DNA of 64,000 nucleotides, taken from the NCBI RefSeq assembly GCF_027594505.1, contig NZ_CP115149.1:1696506-1760505 (forward strand), written 5' to 3'. The notes beneath the pieces were generated by a model, which was not told where the DNA came from, searched no databases, and saw nothing but the letters and a program-made list of their open reading frames with translations. Source of the stretch: Tepidiforma flava (GTDB lineage Bacteria > Chloroflexota > Dehalococcoidia > Tepidiformales > Tepidiformaceae). The translations under genes were made by a program, and so were the position numbers. How positions within the stretch are numbered: position 1 is the stretch's first letter; each line of letters starts with the position of its first letter. Below, one piece after another: positions 60,156 to 64,000 of the stretch.

Positions 60156-60592
60156 GCTGCGCCCTCCCCGGCAGCCTCCTCAGCGGTGCGCTCGACCAGC
60201 ACGCGGACGCCGCTCGCTTCTCCCAGCTCCCGCGCCCCTGCCGTTATCGCATACCCGAACACCGCCCCCTCGGCTCCTGGCCACACGCGCCCGAGCAGCG
60301 CGGCCCGCCGCGCGGCCCGCTCCACGTCTCCCCGGTCGACGACCTTCGACGCCTCGACGACGACGACCCGCTCGCTCGCCTCCCCGCGGCGCGGCGTCGC
60401 CCGCACCACCACGTCTGCCCGCAGCACGTCCTGGTACTCCTCTTCGCTCAGCACTCCCGCCTCGATCGCCGCGTCGACCTCCGGCGAGTCGTAGACGAGC
60501 ACTTTGCGCGCCTTGCGGTACCGCGTTCCCAGGTATTTTCCGGGGTCGTCCCAAAGACGGCCTTTCATGAGCCACTCAGCGGAATCCCACAC
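60152..60592 (-). CDS. Putative nuclease-like domain protein, C-terminal part of a split family
   Basis: The 146-residue protein resembles the C-terminal domain of DUF3782-type proteins that I know as single chains (helical N-terminus, coiled coil, then a PD-(D/E)XK-like domain). Recognisable are LSEEEYQDVLRADVVVR, RVVVVEASKVVDRGDVERAA and RRAALLGRVW. The candidate active site is D-(x)n-E-x-S-K. The start is a GTG at 60592 with GGGCGGGA upstream; an ATG at 60568 is the alternative. The preceding gene looks like the missing N-terminal part. Confidence 0.6.
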   Translation of the reverse strand: MWDSAEWLMKGRLWDDPGKYLGTRYRKARKVLVYDSPEVDAAIEAGVLSEEEYQDVLRADVVVRATPRRGEASERVVVVEASKVVDRGDVERAARRAALLGRVWPGAEGAVFGYAITAGARELGEASGVRVLVERTAEEAAGEGAA

Positions 60593-60606
60593 CGACGGTC
60601 CCGCCC

Positions 60607-60747
60607 TCAGCTCCAAATCGCCCGGTCCACCCGCTCCCATTCCGCCGCCACGATGATCTCGCGGGCACGCTCCCGCAGCTCCGGGTCCTTCCGGAGCAGC
60701 TCGAGGAACTCCTCGACCGTGGCCCGCGTCACGTCCATCGCTGCCAT
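60607..60747 (-). CDS. 46-residue protein resembling the N-terminus of the same split family
   Basis: Too short for usual gene calls but with a clear pattern: MAAMDVTRATVEEFLELL, then RKDPELRERAREIIV, and a Trp-ending tail. This FLELLRKDPELRE segment is the usual start of the DUF3782-type proteins whose C-terminal half is encoded by the next gene in another frame. It starts 12 bp after the methyltransferase stop, or 9 bp if the adjacent in-frame ATG at 60750 is used. It is either a real small partner or a relic of a deletion or frameshift. Confidence 0.5.
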   Translation of the reverse strand: MAAMDVTRATVEEFLELLRKDPELRERAREIIVAAEWERVDRAIWS

Positions 60748-60759
60748 CATAGCAGCCCG

Positions 60760-61539
60760 CTATGTCCCGGCTCGCGTCCCGGCCGCGAGGATGCGCTTGA
60801 ACGTGTACAGGTAGGGCGCCCCATCCCCGAGTTCGGCCAGCAGCCGCTCCCGGTACCGTTCGAGGTACGCCCCGTACAGCTCGGGACCGAGCCGCCGCTC
60901 GTAGTCGGTCAGCAGCGTCCCGCGCACCCACTCCACGGTGTCCCCCGTGGAGGCAAGGCGGTGCGCGTACACCTGCAGCCGCACGTGCACCCGCTCGAAC
61001 CCCAGCCCATCCAGCAGCTCCGCGTACCGCTCCGGGGGCAGCACCGGCCACTCCCGCACGTAGCCGCTCATCGCCGTGGCGAACGGCTCCTCGCGCGCAA
61101 CCTCGTGCGCGACCGTGTGCGACGGGTGGTCCGCATTCGCCGGCACCTGGAACGCCAGCTGCCCGCCCGGCGCGATCCACCGCGCGATGCGGGCCAGCAG
61201 CCGCTCGTGGTCGGGCAGCCACTGCAGCGCCGCGTTCGATAACACGAGGTCGAACGGCCCCGCCGGCGCGAACGCCGCGATATCCGCCAGCTCGAACCGG
61301 AGCCCGCCCCCCGCGAACCCCGCCGCCCGCGCCAGCATCGCCGGCGAGCTGTCGATGCCCAGCGTTTCCGCCGCCCGCGACCGCTCGTGCAGCGCCCGCG
61401 TCAGCTCGCCCGTCCCGCAGCCGAGGTCGATGACGCGGCCGCCGGGCACCGGCCGCGTCAGCTCCAGCAGGTCGAAGAACGGCTGGCTCCGCTCGTTCCG
61501 GAATCGTTCGTACCGGTCCGGGTTCCAGTCAGCGCTCAC
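60760..61539 (-). CDS. tam: Trans-aconitate 2-methyltransferase-like protein
   Basis: SAM-dependent methyltransferase of 259 residues. It starts DWNPDRYERFRNERSQPFFDLL, abbreviated here as the WNPDRYERF motif, with the SAM motif VIDLGCGTGELT, IDSSPAMLARA and NAALQWLPDHERLLARIA, all as in Tam, which disposes of trans-aconitate by methylation. The substrate assignment rests on family resemblance only. It is upstream of the two small genes that follow on the same strand. Confidence 0.82.
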   Translation of the reverse strand: MSADWNPDRYERFRNERSQPFFDLLELTRPVPGGRVIDLGCGTGELTRALHERSRAAETLGIDSSPAMLARAAGFAGGGLRFELADIAAFAPAGPFDLVLSNAALQWLPDHERLLARIARWIAPGGQLAFQVPANADHPSHTVAHEVAREEPFATAMSGYVREWPVLPPERYAELLDGLGFERVHVRLQVYAHRLASTGDTVEWVRGTLLTDYERRLGPELYGAYLERYRERLLAELGDGAPYLYTFKRILAAGTRAGT

Positions 61540-61640
61540 GGGGCACCTCTGCGCGCGGTGTGCCCTTTCCGCCCGGAGCGCGCCCCGCGACTCCCTCGCC
61601 GGGCCGTTGGGCCCGGGGCGCTCCTCCAGTCTACCCGGCC

Positions 61641-62834
61641 CTACTTGATGACGCCGGCCGCCCGCAGCTCCCCAATCTCGTCAGCGCTCAGCCCAATCCA
61701 CCGCGCCAGCACGTCATCCGTGTCTCCGCCGTGCTCCGGCATCGGATTCCCCACCACCGTCGGCGTCTTCGAAAGGTGGATTGGCGAATTCGGCAGCTTC
61801 AGCGACCCCGGCAGCCCGTACGGCAGCGGGATGTCCACCAGCATCCCCCGCGCCGCCACGTGCGGGTCGTCGAACAGGTCCGCGATGCTGTTCACCTTCC
61901 CGATCGAGCAGACGTTCGCCGGCTCCAGCACGGCGAACCACTCGTCCGTCGTCTTCTCCCGGAGCGCCGCGTTCAGCTCCCGCTCCAGCTCTTCCACGTG
62001 CTCCAGCCGCCCCCGGTTCGTCGCGAACCGCTCGTCGACCGCGAGGTCATCCCGCCCGATGAGCGCGCAGAACAGCTCCCACTCCTTCACGTTCGCGATG
62101 ACGATCCAGCCGTCCTTCGTCTCGAACGGCCCGAACGGCGCCACCAGCGGGTGCCGGCTCCCCTGCCGCGTCGGCGCCTCCCCGAACGCCGAGTGCCGCA
62201 CGATGGCGTTCTCGCAGAGCGCCATCTGCGCCTCCATCAGTGCCACGTCCAGCAGCTGCCCCTCCCCCGTCACGTCCCGCGCCCGCAGCGCCGCGAGGAT
62301 GCCCAGCGCGAGGTACAGCCCGCCCACCATGTCGCCGATACTCACCCCCACCCGCAGCGGCGGCCCGTCGCGGTAGCCGTTCAGGCTCATCGTGCCGCCC
62401 ATCGCCTGCGCCACCGCGTCCACCGCCGGCAGATGGCTGTACGGCCCCGTTTGCCCGAACCCGCTCAGCGCCGCGTAGATGAGGCGCGGGTTCACCTCCC
62501 GCAGCGCCGCGTACCCCAGCCCCAGCCGGTCCATCGTCCCCGGCCGGAAGTTCTCCACCAGCACATCCGCCTGCCCCGCCAGCCGGCGGATGACCTCCTT
62601 CCCCGCCTCCGTCTTCAGGTCGACCGCGATGCCCTTCTTCCCGCGGTTCGGGCTGAAGAAGAACGTCGAGATGCCCTCGTAGTACGGCCCGAACCCCCGC
62701 TCCTTCTCGTGCGTCTGCGGATGCTCCACCATCACCACCTCCGCCCCCATGTCCGCGAGCTGCATCGTCGCGAACGGCCCTGCCAGCGCCCACGTGAAAT
62801 CCAGCACCCGGATGCCTTCCAGCGGGCCCCGCAC
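61641..62834 (-). CDS. Class III CoA-transferase (CaiB/BaiF)
   Basis: Transfers CoA between acyl-CoA and an acid. The 397-residue protein shows PLEGIRVLDFTWALAGPFAT, VLVENFRPGTMDRLGLGY, and the catalytic Asp in LPAVDAVAQAMGG, then SIGDMVGGLYLALGI. I prefer the GTG at 62834 because GGAGGTG lies eight bases upstream; a GTG at 62843, whose GTGA overlaps the hydratase stop, is nearly as good. Paired with a hydratase, it may activate a carboxylic acid for beta-oxidation. Confidence 0.92.
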   Translation of the reverse strand: MRGPLEGIRVLDFTWALAGPFATMQLADMGAEVVMVEHPQTHEKERGFGPYYEGISTFFFSPNRGKKGIAVDLKTEAGKEVIRRLAGQADVLVENFRPGTMDRLGLGYAALREVNPRLIYAALSGFGQTGPYSHLPAVDAVAQAMGGTMSLNGYRDGPPLRVGVSIGDMVGGLYLALGILAALRARDVTGEGQLLDVALMEAQMALCENAIVRHSAFGEAPTRQGSRHPLVAPFGPFETKDGWIVIANVKEWELFCALIGRDDLAVDERFATNRGRLEHVEELERELNAALREKTTDEWFAVLEPANVCSIGKVNSIADLFDDPHVAARGMLVDIPLPYGLPGSLKLPNSPIHLSKTPTVVGNPMPEHGGDTDDVLARWIGLSADEIGELRAAGVIK

Positions 62835-62839
62835 GCTGC

Positions 62840-63607
62840 TCACCTCCCTTCGAACCGCGGCGGCCGCTTCTCCGCGAACGCACGCCCGCCTTCCGCGGCG
62901 TCCCGCGTCTGCATGATCTCGGCGTACAGCCGCGCTTCCAGCCGCATCCCCTCGCGGAACGGCAGCTCCCAGCCGCCTTCGTACGCTGCCCGCTTCATCG
63001 CCTGCAGCGCCAGCGGCGCGTTCTCGCACAGCTTCGCCGCCCAGCCCATCGCAAACTCCAGCAGCTCGCCCTGCGGAACGACCCGGTTCACCAGCCCGTA
63101 CCGCAGCGCGTCCTCCGCACTGATCCGCTCCGCGAACAGGATCATCTCCATCGCAATCCCGAACGGGATGTACCGCGCCAGCCGCTGCGTCTGCCCGCCG
63201 CCCGCCACGATGCCCCGCTTCGCCGCCATCGTCCCGAACGTCGCGTTCGGACTCGCCACCCGCACGTCGCAGCCCAGCGCCAGCGCCAGCCCCGCCGCGA
63301 GGCAATGCCCATTGATCGCCGCGATGACCGGTTTCCAGATGCCCTCCGGCGTGAGCCGCCCGCCGCCCCGCTGCTGGCTCCAGTCGTTCGCCTCATCCTC
63401 CGCGCTCTTCACGAGGTCCCGCCCCGCGCAGAACGCCCTCTCCCCCGCGCCCGTCACCACCGCCACCAGCAGCTCGTCGTCCCGCTCGAACTCGTCCCAC
63501 GCTTCGCCCAGCTGGCGGTACATCTCCGGGTCGATGCTGTTCATCGCCTCGGGGCGGTCGAGCGTGATCAGGAGGGTGCGCTGGCGGCGTTCGGTGCGGA
63601 CCGGCAT
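62840..63607 (-). CDS. Enoyl-CoA hydratase
   Basis: Crotonase-fold enzyme of 255 residues: LLITLDRPEAMNSID, the oxyanion segments ERAFCAGRDL and NGHCLAAGLALALGCDVRVA, and GTMAAKRGIVAGGGQTQRL. The second catalytic Glu of classic hydratases appears replaced in the GIVAGGG loop, so an isomerase or related reaction cannot be excluded. It is immediately upstream of the CoA-transferase gene on the same strand. Confidence 0.88.
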   Translation of the reverse strand: MPVRTERRQRTLLITLDRPEAMNSIDPEMYRQLGEAWDEFERDDELLVAVVTGAGERAFCAGRDLVKSAEDEANDWSQQRGGGRLTPEGIWKPVIAAINGHCLAAGLALALGCDVRVASPNATFGTMAAKRGIVAGGGQTQRLARYIPFGIAMEMILFAERISAEDALRYGLVNRVVPQGELLEFAMGWAAKLCENAPLALQAMKRAAYEGGWELPFREGMRLEARLYAEIMQTRDAAEGGRAFAEKRPPRFEGR

Positions 63608-63617
63608 GGCGCCGATC

Positions 63618-64000
63618 CTACGCCCCCGGCGCCGTCCGTTCCTCCCCCGCGCTCACCGGGTCATCGCCCTCGCCCAGCGCCGCCAGCACGCGCGCCTTTG
63701 CCGCAACGAAGGCCGCCTCCGTGACGATCCCCGGCTCCCGCGGCCGCGCAAACGGCGCTGCGATGGCATCCACGATGCGGCCGGGCCGCGGCGACATCAC
63801 GACCACCCGGTCCGCCAGCACCAGCGCTTCCTCGACGTCGTGCGTCACCAGCAGCACCGTCCGCGGCTCGATCGCCAGCACCTCCTGCAGCCACGCGTGC
63901 ATCCCCCGCCGCGTAATCGCATCCAGCGCCCCGAACGGCTCATCCAGCAGCAGCACCCGCGACGGCACGAGGAACGTCCGCAGCAGCGCGAGCCGCTGCC
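63618..64000 (-). CDS. ABC transporter ATPase (nitrate/sulfonate/taurine type), partial
   Basis: The C-terminal end of an ABC ATPase runs off the window. Seen are the end of the signature region (QRLALLRTFLVPSRV), Walker B LLLDEPFGALDAITRRGM, and the H-switch LLVTHDVEEALVLADRVVVM, followed by RPGRIVD. This is the pattern of SsuB/TauB/NrtD-type importers. Walker A is outside. It is the 3' end of an operon whose permease and binding protein should lie beyond base 64000. Confidence 0.9.
   Translation of the reverse strand, partial: QRLALLRTFLVPSRVLLLDEPFGALDAITRRGMHAWLQEVLAIEPRTVLLVTHDVEEALVLADRVVVMSPRPGRIVDAIAAPFARPREPGIVTEAAFVAAKARVLAALGEGDDPVSAGEERTAPGA

Overview
This is a compact, very GC-rich bacterial chromosome segment with about 70 genes packed on both strands. 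Codons end mostly in C or G, GTG and TTG starts are common, and many neighbours overlap by 4 bp. The content suggests an aerobic, heterotrophic, probably thermophilic and single-membraned member of the Chloroflexota, something like Tepidiforma in the Dehalococcoidia. That content includes a lone LytR-CpsA-Psr protein, lipobox lipoproteins, secreted proteins with Thr-Pro linkers, acyl-CoA and ketone oxidation enzymes, glycolate oxidase and a seven-subunit Mrp antiporter. The assignment is an inference from gene style and content; there is no rRNA, tRNA, CRISPR array or insertion sequence in the window to anchor it.

Layout. 0-7.4 kb: cysteine desulfurase, a membrane protein, an esterase, an MFS permease, a Yip1-type protein, rsmG, a GreA factor fused to an integrase-type N-terminal domain, and two tiny zinc-ribbon proteins. 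7.4-19.2 kb: cell-envelope genes (cupredoxin lipoprotein, LCP protein, nagA, HtrA-like protease facing an ECF sigma/anti-sigma pair), a dapA operon and two secreted proteins. 19.2-25.2 kb: thiamine pyrophosphokinase, an F420/FMN-type small oxidoreductase, three deoxysugar genes (rfbD, an epimerase, rfbC) and a lipoprotein hydrolase. 25.3-29.2 kb: Baeyer-Villiger-type monooxygenase, thiolase and lipid kinase. 29.3-32.9 kb: apbE, two paralogous exported proteins ending in Asp/Arg or Asp/His runs, a Pro/Ala-rich exported protein and a heme-only ferric-reductase-like membrane protein. 32.9-37.2 kb: plsX and a run of lipid/CoA genes. 37.2-38.1 kb: a gene-free block of two REP-type inverted pairs embedded in 7-bp repeats. 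38.1-46.3 kb: a chemoreceptor and the complete mrpABCDEFG operon. 46.3-55 kb: MFS permease, alanine dehydrogenase, two tandem secreted metzincins, a phosphodiester glycosidase-type protein, a DUF1786 protein and a diguanylate cyclase. 55-64 kb: a Fur-like regulator overlapping glcDEF, zinc-ribbon and nuclease-like proteins, a Tam-like methyltransferase, a CoA-transferase/enoyl-CoA hydratase pair, and the end of an ABC transporter ATPase.

The strongest candidate for something undescribed is the 29.3-32.9 kb island. An FMN-attaching enzyme, three exported low-complexity proteins and a transmembrane diheme protein lie head to tail. The two paralogous Asp-rich genes carry almost identical upstream elements, TGACACC-N16-CGATGTAC, with the same spacing, which looks like an ECF-type promoter. 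I propose an extracytoplasmic metal-handling or electron-transfer module. The second notable object is the REP array at 37.3-37.9 kb: 20-bp hairpins with a GTAG foot, in inverted pairs, whose loops are mutually complementary and whose stems show a compensatory base-pair swap. The third is the GreA fusion at 6.0-6.9 kb.
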